DNA from: Carettochelys insculpta
Taxonomy: Eukaryota; Chordata; Testudines; Carettochelyidae
Direction of reading: 5' to 3'
NCBI RefSeq assembly: GCF_033958435.1
Contig: NC_134140.1
Location: forward strand, 60,047,001-60,111,000
DNA: 64,000 nt
This document shows positions 12,604 to 23,676 of this stretch, in pieces. The stretch's first letter is position 1; every line of letters starts with the position of its first letter. A model generated the notes under the pieces. The model worked only from the letters and a program-made list of their open reading frames with translations, searched no databases and was not told the DNA's origin. A program made the position numbers and the translations under genes.

Positions 12604-13174
12604 TGGCCATGTCTACACTAGCCCCAAACTTTGAAAGGGCCATGCCGGAGTCAGGCAAATGGGCTGAATCTGGTCCATGGCCTCTATCTTGGGGAGGCAG
12701 GGTCAGGAAGCAGCTCTGTGTGCCACTGCTGCTGCTTCTCTTCTTCCTCCTCCCTCTGGGGAAAGCGCAGTGCAGTGCTGCCAGGAGGCTTTCCCTGCTA
12801 CTCCAATTGGCTGCAGGGGTTGTGCCAGGTAAGCACCATCCCCTTCACCCAGATCCCACACCTCCACCTCCCTCTCACCCAGCCCTCCCCAGCCTGCCGC
12901 TACAATCCCCTTTCACCCAGACCCTCATTAGCCTGCGGGCGGCCACGGCACTTCGAAATTGATGCGCCTCGCCGCCATGCAGGTCGTCCAGACGGGGCTC
13001 CTTTTCGAAAGGACCCCGCCTACTTCGAAGTCCCCTTATTCCTATGAGCAGATGGGAATAAGGGGACTTCGAAGTCTGGACGAGCCACATCAATTTCGAA
13101 GTGCCGCGGCTGCCCGCATGCTAATGAGGCGCTGAATATGTATTTCATAATGGGGCTAGTGTAGACATAGCTAA
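12604..13174 (+). mobile_element. Foldback Harbinger-type MITE, ends approximate
   Basis: The ends 'catgtctacactagcccc' (about 12,608) and 'ggggctagtgtagacatag' (about 13,153) are inverted copies. The inner right arm has GCATGCTAATGAGGCGCTGAATAT and the centre is a hairpin (13,030-13,075) with stem 'ccccttattcc'. The left interior (12,650-12,900) is GC-rich and unlike the right arm, so the left half may have been partly replaced. Target duplication could not be fixed. Confidence 0.7.
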
Positions 13175-13477
13175 TATGTAGGAAAAGGGTGAGCTTTGTG
13201 TATGCTTGTTTGTCATTGTTTTTATACAGTCTGTAGCACCCAGTGGGAACAATGACACTGTCTTCAATAATTGTGGGGTCAATAATGGTTGAAATAATTG
13301 TATTCCATATTGTAAATGGAGGGAGTGATTGGCCGACAAGACAGTGATTTTTATTTCCCTTTTTATGTGTTTGTGGGAATTGGGCCTTGACTTTTTTTTT
13401 ACCACAACAGCTGGTGTCACAGTTTAGAGAAGCTTGAGCATATTGGTTATTTCTGGGTAAACATATAAGAACACCAA

Positions 13478-13860
13478 AACATTGTCTACACTAGTACTTT
13501 TGTTGACAGAAGTCAGGTTCTGTTGACAAAATAGTGGAGATGAACACAATGCAATGCTAGTGCAGCTGATTGAATTCTCCTGCTATGCTGACATAATAGA
13601 AAACACCTTGATGAGTGGCCCAGAGCTTTTTGTGATAAAGCTAGAGCAATGCAGCGTCAGAGTGAAGTAAGCAGGTACATTATCTATTACTAAGTGGACT
13701 CCAGGAGGTGTCCCACAAATTTGCTGCTTCGACGGTGCCCCAGGTAGAATTAGCTAAATGAAGTGCCGCATATGCACTGGAGCACTTCATTAACAATTTC
13801 CCGACACCCTACTTACCATGCTCCCTTCGAAGTTGGGTGCTCATGTAGACACAGCCTGCT
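13478..13860. repeat. Partial MITEs of 'gtctacac' type
   Basis: Two pieces abut here. About 13,478-13,680 begins with 'cattgtctacactagtacttttgttgaca' and resembles the 9.1-kb fragments. About 13,725-13,855 ends in 'ttcgaag..gtagacacagcc' and contains 'gaagtgccgcatatgcac', as does the right half of the 16.3-kb element. Neither has both ends. Confidence 0.5.
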
Positions 13861-14399
13861 GGATCCAAATACTGCCTAGTAGAGTAAGGCTTAGGCTTTA
13901 GACTCTGCACTTCCTTTTATTTGGTAACTCTCGCCGATCGTTCGTCCCTACCACTTACACTTTCTTAAAAATCTATCTTCCTGTTAATAAATCTGGTTTA
14001 TATTTTACCCAGAACAGTGTGGCATGGTTGAAGTGCTTGGGAAATCTTAGCTCAGTTTCCAAGACAAGTGTGAGTCTTTTCCACGTCAAGCGGGGGGAGT
14101 GGACTGTGGAGTGGAGTAACACCAAGAAAACTTCTTAGCAGGGCAAGAGCAGTATTGTGGTCCAAGGCTAGGGATTCGCTGCTACCTTTCTCTGTGTGAT
14201 TCATGAGTGGCTCAGGAAGCATTCACACCATTTATCTGGGTGTTTGTGGTAGAACCTGGGACCTCTGGAGCTCAGTGCAGGCACCTCTATAGCTTGAGCT
14301 AAAGGCCAGCTGGCTCTCAGCTTAGGCTGTAGAGGACACTTTTGCTTTCTCTGTAAAGTGGTCTAGGTACCATCACATGGGACAGTGAACCACACATAA
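13861..14399. other. Gene-free stretch
   Basis: Nothing recognised. The text around 14,230-14,310 ('gtagaacctgggacctctggagctcagtgcag') has a tRNA-like/SINE feel but no clear A and B boxes. Confidence 0.3.
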
Positions 14400-14930
14400 G
14401 TGTGTGGATTACACAGGCACCACATGATATTGTGTGAAGTGCCCAGAAGGGCTTTCTGCTGGTCACTAGCAAAGCATTGTGAGAGACAGGTCAAGCTGGA
14501 GCAGTCAGGCCTGCTAACAGTGGAGGGCACAGGGCAACTGCTCTGGGGCCTGGGGATTCAAAAGGTCCTGGAGCTCCCAGCTGCTACCACCACTTCTGCT
14601 GCAGCAGCAGCTGGAGCCTTGGGCCCTTTAAATCCCCACCAGAACCCCAGGCATTGCACTCCAGACGGTGCTGAAGGGCTGGCATGGTGCAGCAAGGCCC
14701 AGCCCCGCCCCTTCCAGGAGCACAGAGCTGGCACCTTCTATCTTGTCCATCTGTGTGTCAGCCTCATAGGCTGGAGAGTTAAAGGGGCATGGCAGCACTC
14801 CAGTTCCAGGTCAGACCCAGCAGAGCCCATCACAAAGTCAGCCCTCTGCAGGAGGGAGATCCATCAGAATGCATGCAGTGAAGCATTCATTGTGTTTAGC
14901 GGCACATATTCAAGTCTAAGGGCTACTAAC
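14400..14930 (-). repeat. Interspersed GC-rich repeat, copy B (inverted)
   Basis: The reverse complement of about 14,520-14,660 matches the 5.0-kb repeat: 'tttaaagggccc', then GCT-rich triplets, then 'cagttgccctgtgccctcc'. The 177-residue plus-strand open frame across this interval has no domain and reads through the repeat, so I do not call a gene. Confidence 0.45.
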
Positions 14931-16338
14931 TAGCTAAAAGCTCACACACTGGTCCTAACTGCTACAAAGGTACCTGAGGACAGGAACACACATTTCTGAA
15001 AATGCAGGGCTTTTTTTAAACTTCCTTTTTCATTCACATTTAAGCACAGCACACTAATTGGGAAATCCACTTAATTGAGGCATCTCTGAGGTAACCAATT
15101 TAAGCCCAAAAGCACTGCAATGCCCAATTAAGCTTTATTATAAACACCTCTGTTTATTGGAAACACTTACCTTATTTAATGGGGATTCATTCAGGTACTT
15201 TTTACCTGGCATGTTTCAACCTCCTGTTTGCTGGTTCGTACAGCGCCTAGCACAGTGGGATCCTGTCCGAGGGATAGGGCTTTAGGTGCTATACAACACA
15301 AATAAGCATTGGCTTACAGTAGACAGCTGGGGAGTTGGGGGGAGGGGGGGCTGCTAACTGTAGGGAAGAAAAGTGGGGCCCAAAGTAAAAAGTTTGCTCA
15401 CCCCTGGTTTATGGGGTATTACTGGCCTGACCTGGCCTACTTTAATACATGGGCAGTGCCCTTCTCTTTCCCCCCAGCCAGAGCCCAGAGACCCTCACCG
15501 TGGCTGCTGGCCCTTACCCCAGGCTAGTGCCCTCAGCCCTGGAGTGCTGGCAGGGCAGGCAGCAGAGCTGCAACCTCCCAAGCCCCGGAGTGCCAGGAGC
15601 TCTGGGAGGATGGTCAGTATGGCTGCAGCACCTGCTTGCCCCAGAGTATTTGAAGGGCAGGTAGTGTCTTCGTCACCAGACCCCCTCTTGCATCCCCCAC
15701 AGGGGAGCTACAGAGGGATGCAAGAGCGGGTCTGGGGATGAAGCATGGGCAGGGCCATGGCTGGCTGTTTGGGGAGGGGCAGCTTCCCCCAGCCTTGGAT
15801 ACCCACCCCACCCATGCTTGAATAGCTGACAAAAATGCAAGGAAAACCAAATATTTACTGGCAAACACTTTTCTTTTTAACTCTGGTCTTTGGCTTTTAT
15901 TGGGGAAGCGTATCTGGTGTCATTAGATGATCATGTAACTAAGAGAATCCCATGTTTGCGAACAAAACCTTATACAATCATCTTTGATTTTTTTTTTTCC
16001 CCTCTCCTAGGGATGAGAAAATGTACTTAAGAAAAAAAATCCACGCTGATTTACTTTTCATTATCACCTCAGTAGGGAAGCCTCAGTGCTAAGTCAGTGA
16101 ACATGACTCCGGAACTGTAAATGTTTGCTAAAGTTTCACTAGTGTGTTTTACTTGTTATTTAAGTGTATTCATGGCACAGCCTTACTGTTTGGTTATTAT
16201 AATAGGTCTCTTTATTAAATTATTGAGTAAAATTTTTAGAGAGAACATCAAAGAGCCATTTTCTGCTATCAGCTCTTCAATAGTCATGAGATGTATCAAT
16301 CCTCAGGACCACTGTCCCCACCTGAGCACTAACTTCAA
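14931..16338. other. Gene-free stretch with two repeat-like scraps
   Basis: At 15,238-15,305 the text 'tacagcgcctagcacagtgggatcctg' followed by 'aggtgctatacaacacaaataa' is the tail of an old amniote retroposon (family not fixed). At about 15,385-15,411 'aaagtttgctcacccctg' looks like one terminus of a hAT element; its partner was not found. The GC-rich part 15,430-15,790 holds overlapping open frames without domains. Confidence 0.4.
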
Positions 16339-16341
16339 TAG

Positions 16342-16710
16342 GGGCTTGTCCACACTACCACCTTCCTTCAAAGGAAGGAAGGTAATTAGGGTGTTGGGCG
16401 TTTATTAATGAAGTGCTTCCATGCATAGTTGCTGGGGCAACTTCGAAGTCCCTTTAGTCCTTTGAGGAGAAATTTAAGCCCAAATTTAAGTAATCTAAGT
16501 CCTACGAGGAATAAAGGGACTTCAAAGTACTGGCGGGTGAGCCGCGGCCAGATGCGTGCCGGTACTTCAAAGTTTAACCCTTCGGAGTTGCCGCGGGGGG
16601 TAATTTGCTTAATGAAGTGCTGCATATGCACCACAGCACTTCATTAGTAAACTCCCAATACCCTAATTACCATCCTTCCTTCGAAGGAAGGTGGTAGTGT
16701 AGACAAGCCC
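16342..16710 (+). mobile_element. Foldback Harbinger-type MITE, TAG duplication
   Basis: A 369-bp near-palindrome. Left end GGGCTTGTCCACACTACCACC and the right end on the other strand GGGCTTGTCTACACTACCACC match closely. TAG flanks it at 16,339-16,341 and 16,711-16,713. Inner arms carry 'ccttccttcgaaggaagg', and the centre is a hairpin around 16,460-16,515. No coding capacity. Confidence 0.85.
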
Positions 16711-16713
16711 TAG

Positions 16714-17100
16714 ATTTATTCCTAAATGTACAGTGTAGAAAAGTTCATCTGACACGGCCTTTTAGTTTTGTTCTTTTTCTTTGAAGACCGTGAAGTGAGC
16801 ATCTCATAAATATGCAAAACCAGATTGCTTTTCTTGCATGTATCCAGAATAATGTCATCTACTTCTTTGCCTTTCTGCAGCACTTTATAAACATTTAGAC
16901 TCTCAACCTCCTTTTGTTTTCCTGTTTTACAGGTGAGAACACAAACACATCTGATAATGGAGGAAATGGTCTGTGTGAGTGTGGAATTGGACCTATTGAC
17001 CAGAACCTCTGACTTCTAAGTCTGACATTATAATTATTTGGGCCCATTTCTTCTTCTTACTACAAATTACTGATTTTTCTGAGAGTTTCATGGAGATGGG
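16714..17100. other. Gene-free stretch
   Basis: AT-rich DNA. Text at 16,905-17,030 ('acaggtgagaacacaaacac...cctctgacttctaagtctgac') weakly resembles a MIR-type relic. No exon was supported. Confidence 0.35.
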
Positions 17101-17239
17101 CAAGCAGGATCAGTACTCCGTCCCCAGACTCATTAACAAGGTGTTTATGGGGCCCCGGACTGTGTTATTATAGCATCCGCCACAGATCACACCCAATTGC
17201 CTTTGTCCACTTGTAGCATGATTAAAAATGAGAACTCAC

Positions 17240-17768
17240 CATAGGTCCTTTCCTTGCCAGCCTGGTCTTGCTGTGAAATGTCCTGGGATGAGGGGATGAG
17301 ATCCAAAGTTAAAAAAAGTTCTTGGCTGTTGGTTAGATCGGCTGCTCTGTTTGCCTGATGACCATTGTTGTTGTTGTTGTCCTCCTCCTTCTCCCCCTTG
17401 TCTTCCCTGCTGTTTGCAGAAGCTGCCTGAGGAGTCTCTTGGGAGGTGTCCATGGACTCTTGGGGATAGTGCTTAGGTCCCCTCCCAGAAGCCCATACAG
17501 CTGTTCATAGAAGTGGCATGTTTGTGGTGATGATCCAGAACATCCATTTGCTTGCTTTGTCTTTTGGTACGCCTGCCTGAGCTCCTTTATCTTCATGCAG
17601 CACTGCTGGGTGCCCCCAGTGTATCCTTTTTCCACCAGGCTCTGAAAGATCTTGGCATAGATATCCACCTTCCTTTTGCCGCTTCGTAGTTCTGCCAGCA
17701 CAGCTTCATCTCCCATACAGGAACGAGGAGCTGGAGCTTGTCTGCAACCACGGGAATTCATGACCAGA
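17240..17768 (-). pseudogene. Harbinger-associated SANT/Myb-like DNA-binding gene, broken
   Basis: The minus strand encodes a trihelix-type SANT domain like those that accompany PIF/Harbinger transposases and assist DNA binding and nuclear import. Visible landmarks are GDEAVLAELRSGKR, then QQCCMKIKELRQAYQKTK, then FYEQLYGLLGG. Downstream a second frame gives the acidic tail with NSQELFLTLDLIPSSQ. The frame changes within the Asn/Thr triplet run (about 17,360-17,390). A splice donor (G|GTGAGT) follows at 17,240, so the copy is DNA-derived and not a processed transcript. The segment that should precede GDEAVL, carrying the first Trp-containing helix, is missing or scrambled. A TIR-like 'agtgtagaccaatccta' at 18,295-18,311 may be the element end. 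It is a relic in my view. Confidence 0.7.
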
Positions 17769-18311
17769 TGTGCTGCTGAGGTGTGTTGCCTGCTCTGCTC
17801 TGGCTACGCTGGCCAAACAGGAAATGACGTTCAAACTTTCCTGAGCCATTTCCTGCACACCTGGAGAGCAACAAAGCTGAAAACGGTGGCCAAAGGGCTC
17901 ACATTCTCTCCCAGAGGTGTCCCACGGTGCCCCAAAGAATGTCGAATTTCACAACACTCGGTGTGCACTCTATAAGCTCGACCAGAGCTTTTTTTGTGTC
18001 GGTACTTGCCAGTACTGAGTACTGGCACCTCAGCAGCCCCAGCTGTGGGAATGGCTGGGGGCTGGGGAGTTGGCTGAGTAGCGGCTCCTCTTTTTTATTT
18101 ATTTTTTTAAACAAACAAAAAAAAAAAGCACTTAGGTTGACCGTGCAAGGTTGAATTTCACAATATGCCTCATGAAAGCAGGACTACAAAATTCAACCAC
18201 AGGAGCCCCTAAAGTTGGCAGAACAGACCCTGTAGTGGGGACTGATTGCTTAGAAAATCAACCTACATCACCTAAGTTTTACCTAATCTCCTAGTGTAGA
18301 CCAATCCTAAA
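17769..18311 (-). mobile_element. 5' flank and terminus of a partial Harbinger element
   Basis: Upstream (on the minus strand) of the SANT relic, this stretch runs to 'tagtgtagaccaatccta' (18,294-18,311), which resembles a Harbinger terminal repeat. An inserted retroposon-like piece sits at about 17,985-18,130: it contains 'gtactgagtactggcacctc' and ends in an A/T-rich tail. The other end of the element was not found, so boundaries are tentative. Confidence 0.45.
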
Positions 18312-20558
18312 TTGTCAAAAAAGCATTTGTACCAAGGTACTTTATATCAGTTCCCTGAACAAAATAAGCTATACAGGCAAGACAGTTTTTGCCAGTTACC
18401 ACTGCATGTAGACTTGAGCTTCTTCCAGTATAACAATGTTGTAAAAATCCTCCCCCACTGCTCAACAAAATTTCACATGTAGACCTGGTCTAAATCTTCA
18501 GAGTTAAGAAGGAGATTTCTTTTTTTTCTCTAAAACAGATAAATTTGCCTTGCTATTATACACAGGAGCCTTTGCGTGGGAACTCTCTTACTACTGTTGG
18601 AGCGATAGCTTAAATGTCTCACTTTCAGTTCTCCATTTGGCTGTGTCACAAACAGAATGTAATCCCTGGTAAAAACACAGTGTTCAAACTTCATGATGTT
18701 TCAAGACACATTTAGATATTTTGAGCAGTCAGAATGTCTATTCTGCTCCTTTTGCCTTATAAGCCTTCCAGTTGTCCTTATAAATTAGTTATTTTTATTA
18801 GATGCCCACAGCCAGCCAGTGCCTTAGGTATACAATATAATTATATAGTACACACTGCATCTACTCAGTCAAAAACCTTGTGCTTCAATATGCAACCTTT
18901 CTGAGAGGCATATTTTTCAAAGAAACAGCCCTGATTTTATTTGCCCAGCCGACCATAAATCATCTTTTTTTCCTCTGCTGCTGAAATACAGGCTTTATCT
19001 TTTAACCTTCATACTTTTTGGCAGAGCTTTTGGAATCTGCCACATCAGACAGTTAAAACTATTGTTTCCCTCTCACACGATATGTTATGTATTTTTGCTG
19101 CTGGCACTGTTGGTGCTTGGTTGTTTCAACTTGCCTCAGTCTTCTGAGATCTTGACAAATTATCCCAGTTACCTTGATGTGCTTGACAGTGTCAGTCCTA
19201 CGGCCGAAGCATTCATTTCTTCATTCCACCAGTTTGCAACAATACCATGGTGTCCCATTGCTCGTTGATCTCTCATAGCTTCCCATTTCTGCTGTTTTGT
19301 GGTACAAAAAGGTTCCCTAGAGATAAGCAAGGTTACCTATAAGGCAATGGAGTTAAAGCTTTATATATTCTTTGGACTCTTGGCTGCACCACCTCCTGAA
19401 ATCTGGCTGTATAGATCATGGCTTTCTCTGTGTTGTACGCAAACGAGACCATTAGCACGGTTCAGTGAACTCAGCCATCTGCACCAGATGGTCAGGTTAC
19501 TGCAGTGCTCTAGCAGGAAGGTGCTGCACTCTTTAAGGTGTATCACTCAGAGGCTAAAAACTGTCCCACATCTATCAATCTGTAATGGCTGTTTGGTTCT
19601 GAGTGGCACACCGGTCCCAGGAAACAATGCCAGCTTTGAGATGCGTGAGCCTTCGGGTCATTGGCACACAGTACTTACTTTTCTAAAACACACTCAAAAC
19701 CAGATTGATTTACATTTTGTTTTAGGGAGGACTGCCTGGAGACAGGCAAAGGGGCTGTACTGATAGCAGGGAAATGTGTATCAAGGGTGCTCTGCGAGAC
19801 AGCCAGAGTTGGTTACTGAAGAATAATGCATGACAGCAGGAGTGAGCTAAAAAAATGTTTTCTGTGCCATTGGAGAAAACCCAAACAATGCTCCATTCAG
19901 ACTGGAGCTCTGTCATAACACACTAGGTGAACAGAAGGACTTGTCCCTTTGGACAATTGGATTAGTTAATAAGCTGCAAAACTGACATTTTGGTGCTACA
20001 TATTATACACACACATATATAAGTCAGTGGTTCTGGAACAGTTTTTATAGTGCAGGTGTTGAAGGTAGAAACCAGGTATTTGGGTTATTATTACTAGTTT
20101 CAACCTGGGGGCCGGGGGTGCTCTAGTGCCCTCCAGCACCACCCCCACCTTCCAGTACATATGTCACCATATAATACAGCCACGATCCACCTTCTGGCAC
20201 TGCCTCCAACAGCAGTAGAGAAGAGCATTAAATGAATGTTACAGTAGCACCATAGCGACCACTATTGTTATATTTATGCGTTGTTCGCAGAGGACACAGG
20301 AAGATTTTAAAAACTCCGGAGCTAATGGTCTAGCTTGTGCTTGCCAAAGAGAGTGCCGTTAACTAGCCAGCCAGGTTGCAGGAGCTGGTGTGGCCAAAAG
20401 CTAAGGAGTCCATAAAGTTGTAGCTCCTTATATGTAACCTTGCGTATCTCTATGGGCAATCTCAAATGTCTGTGGGCGGTTCACAGATCTTTCAGAATTA
20501 TGGTTTCAGGCTGGCAGATTCAGGCAGACATTACTGTACACCGTTTCCTTGAGTTCGC
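18312..20558. other. Gene-free AT-rich stretch
   Basis: More than 2 kb without a recognised exon or transposon end. The open frame at 19,299-19,763 (154 residues) has no domain, no splice context and a low-complexity-free but unfamiliar sequence; I do not support it as a gene. Confidence 0.45.
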
Positions 20559-20560
20559 TA

Positions 20561-21207
20561 CGGTAAAACCTCAGTTTAATGGACCCTGATAGACCGGTCT
20601 TCAGAAATAGCAGATGCTGCATGCCAGCCCCCACCCCCCGTCTCTCCCAAATAAATGCCAGGGACTCTGAAGAGCTGCCACTGGGGCCGGAGGAGCTGCT
20701 GGAACGGCTGGGGGCTGCCAGGTCTGGAGGGGCCACTGGGGCCAGAGGAGCTGGGGCTGGGGCCTGTGGCAGGGCACAGGGCTCTCCTCCCCCAGCTCAG
20801 TGTGTGTGGAGCATGTCAGCACCCAGCCGCCGCTGCCTGCAATGGCGCTGAGCAGCAACCAAGGTGTGCGGGGCTGCTGCCACTGGCAGGCTGAGGCGGC
20901 CATGCTCTTTCTTCACGAAGGCTGTTCAGAGCTGGGGGCTGGAGGAGCCTCAGAGCTGAGAGCTGCCGGAGGTGGAGGGAACCAGGCCGGCATTCAGCTC
21001 CTCTCCTGGTAGCTGGGAGAGGGAGATGGAGGTGTGAGGGGAAGAATGGGGCAGGACAGGGGAAGGGAAGAGGGCAGGCAGAGGCTGGAGCGAGTGATGG
21101 GCTGGAAAGCTCAGTGCATCGTCACACAGTAGAACCATTCGGCTATAATGGACTTTCTGCATTAATGGACGCCCCTTCCCCACTTCGTGTGTTAAATCAA
21201 GGGTTTA
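20561..21207 (+). mobile_element. Tigger/mariner-like non-autonomous element
   Basis: The left end 'ggtaaaacctcagtttaatgg' follows TA at 20,559-20,560. The right end (about 21,185-21,207) read on the other strand gives 'taaacccttgatttaacac', a diverged inverted copy. The interior is GC-rich, with 'ggggccggaggagctg' words and no intact frame. Overlapping open frames of 70-100 residues on both strands are compositional. Confidence 0.5.
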
Positions 21208-21253
21208 TTCGATATCAATGTTTGCATTGCTGCCATAAGGCCCCACACACCTA

Positions 21254-21413
21254 GGCTGGGTCTCGATGTGCTCCTTCCTTTCGAAAGGGGCATGTTAATG
21301 AGCGGGTTCAAAAGATGCTAATGAGATGCTGCAATGAATATGCAGTGCCTCATTAGCATAATGGCAGCTGCGGCGATTCGAAAAATGCGGCTTTTCAAAT
21401 CGCGTGCCGCCTG
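21254..21413 (+). repeat. Left terminal inverted repeat of Harbinger element
   Basis: About 160 bp starting GGCTGGGTCTCGATGTG. It pairs with 25,333-25,490 on the other strand (GGCTGGGTCTACATGTG). Inside are nested short palindromes: GATGCTAATGAGATGCTGCA is mirrored by 'tgcagtgcctcattagcat', giving a local hairpin within the terminal repeat. Confidence 0.9.
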
Positions 21414-21414
21414 T

Positions 21415-21540
21415 GGAGATGGGACCTTCCCAAAGGATCCCCCCAGTTTTTGAAAGCCCTTCTTCCGATCACAGATAGGAAAAAGGGCTTTCGAAAACTG
21501 GGGGGGGGGGTCCTTTGGGAAGGTCCCGTCTCCACATGCT
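21415..21540. repeat. Perfect-looking hairpin inside the Harbinger left arm
   Basis: The stem 'gggaccttcccaaaggatcc' then 'cccagtttttgaaagccctt' is mirrored after a loop at about 21,465-21,478 by 'aagggctttcgaaaactggg' and 'tcctttgggaaggtccc'. The loop 'cgatcacagatagg' is like the loops at the centre of the window's foldback MITEs. Confidence 0.85.
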
Positions 21541-22047
21541 GTGTCTACAGGTGCAAAAAACTTCGAAATAAATGGCCCTTTTTCGAAAGAGCGGGAGGAG
21601 GGTCCACACGCGTGAACCCGTCTTGCAAAAGAAAATCGAAAGAACGGGGCTCCGAAATCGAAATCCAACCCCTACTCCCATATCAGGAAGATCGCTCCCT
21701 TTCGAAATAACAACTCGAAAGGGTACACATGTAGATGCTCCACAGTCCGCTCTTTTGAAATACAGGTCCGCCATGGCGCCAATCAGCTGGAGCGCGGGGC
21801 CGCTCCAGCCGGCAGCAGCGGGGCTCTATGGTCCCTGCGTTCGGCTGCCTTAAAGCCGCATGCATGCAGGAAACCTGTGGCTGGAAGCTGAGAGCGTGCT
21901 AGGAGCAGCCTGCATACGTGCTCCAGCCTGATGGTCCAGCACCCTCATGGCCAGCAGCCGGCCCCCCTGTGAGACCCACGGCCCCCCCCCCTCTGAGCCC
22001 CTGCAAGCCTCCCAGGGCTCCCCGGGGGAGCAAAAAAAAAAAAAGGA

Positions 22048-23394
22048 GCCCCCTCCTGGAAAGAGCGGGAGCTGTGGGACCTCCTTGGCCTCTGGCAGGA
22101 TGAGGAGGTGCTGCGCCACATGGGTGTGAAGCAGCACAATGCCGCAGCCTTCAGCCGTCTGGCAATGGGCCTCCACACCAGGGGCCACCTGGCATGCACA
22201 GCGGAGCAGCTATGCTCCAAAGTAAAAGAGCTGCACCAGGGATATACCCGGGCCAGGGACCAGGCCGGACGCTCCAGGGCAGGACCAGCAACGCGCCCCT
22301 TCTACTGGGAGCTCCGGAGCATCCTGGGGCCCCAGGAGAGTTCACCCCCCCACCCCCCGTGGCTTAGCTGGACACCTCCGGGGAGGAGCTGCAGCTGGAG
22401 GAGGAGGAGCAGCAGCAGCCCGGATTGGGGACCCAGGAGGGCGAGGGGACCATGGACTGGTTGAGTGGGGAGGGGGAGCTGACCATAGCGATCCCCTCCT
22501 GCTCCTCCAGCCGGGCAACCGAGGGCCGGACATCTCTGGACATCGCCGGGGAACCCTCAGGTATGTCCAGGGAGGGGCGCACACCTACTCCACAGGGTGG
22601 GGGCGACGCAACGGCTAGGGGCCCACACATGGGACCGGTGGTCCTGGGCTGCACACAGGCCAGCCCCCACATGGGATGCGGCACCCCACGGTGCCACACC
22701 GGCGACGCCCAGCACCCGCCCCCCAGTGGACAGCGCCGTAAGCCACACAGGGGTGGCGGCCAGACAGTGCCGGACGGTTCCCGGGGCTTGCGCACCGCAG
22801 GCTGAGAAGGGCCACCTGTGGGAGAGACCCCTGGAATCACACCCAGGCTAGGAGACCTGGTCCTGGGGGAGGTCAATGTCCCTTTGGGGAGGCAGGGGCC
22901 CCATGGGGTGGGCTCGGGCGTGTAGGCCACAGCCGGGTCCCCTCTGTCCGAGGCACACTACTGACATGCTCTCCTCCTCTCCATGCAGCTGCACCATCCA
23001 TGGGCCAGGAGAGCCCCGCGCCATCTCTCATCCCGGAGAGCCCGCCCGCAGCCATCGGAGGTGTCCGGACTTCACCCCCAGGCAGCATGCTGTCAAGGCC
23101 ATGGAAGGCCCAGCCACCCAGTGCCAGGCCGAGGGGCACCTCCAGCTCACTTGGGCTGACATGGAGTGGCAGAGAACGGCCTGGGATAGACTGCTGGACA
23201 CCCTGGAGGATAATGGCCATGCTGTGCAGGAGCACACGGCCACAGTGGCCTGCCTCCTGGCCCCCCGGTGTCTAGCGCTGCCCCCTCTGCCCCCATCAGG
23301 GCCACCCGCCGGCAATATTTGCTGGTGCTACCGGCACCCTTCCCCCCACCTGCCGGGGACCCTGCACCCGGGGGGCAGGGCCTCTAGGGGCTGA
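22048..23394 (+). pseudogene. Harbinger SANT/Myb-like accessory gene, damaged
   Basis: The frame through 22,108 reads a trihelix SANT domain: SWKERELWDLLGLWQDEE (from about 22,054), then EQLCSKVKELHQGYTRARDQ, then RPFYWELRSILGP. Proteins of this type bind the terminal repeats and bring the transposase to the DNA. After a Pro/acidic linker a donor (CAG|GTATGT) lies near 22,560 and an acceptor (CATGCAG) before 22,989. The second exon encodes a C-terminal helix (MEWQRTAWDRLLDTLEDNGH, from 23,161), typical of the dimerising tail of these proteins. The linker and the helix are in different frames, so at least one frameshift is present. No convincing Met start was seen before the domain. Confidence 0.75.
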
Positions 23395-23676
23395 CGGGGT
23401 TCACGGCCCACCACCCCTGCCCTGGAATGAGCACCTTACCCCACTCTGAGTTAGGTTCCTCCCTCCATGTTAGGTTTCCCCCTGTACATATTATTACAAA
23501 CACCCAAGTTATATAAATGTTTCTTTATTATTCACCACTCTGTGCTGTGCTCCTCAGTGGCTGGTGGATGTGCGGGTGCATTGCTGGTGGGGGGTGGGGG
23601 TGGCAGGGATGGTGGGTGACAGATGTGCATGGGATGTGGGTGTGCGTGTGGGTCAGAGGTGGCCATCGGCAAAAGC

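Noticed and set aside
14400..14933. 177-residue plus-strand open frame
   Set aside because: Runs through a dispersed GC-rich repeat and has no domain, signal or splice context.
19299..19763. 154-residue plus-strand open frame
   Set aside because: No domain, no flanking splice sites consistent with an exon, and no related copy; judged a chance frame.
22108..22930. Other long frames within the Harbinger element (for example minus strand 22,364-22,930)
   Set aside because: High GC content gives few stops; only the plus-strand SANT frame and the minus-strand DDE frame match known proteins.
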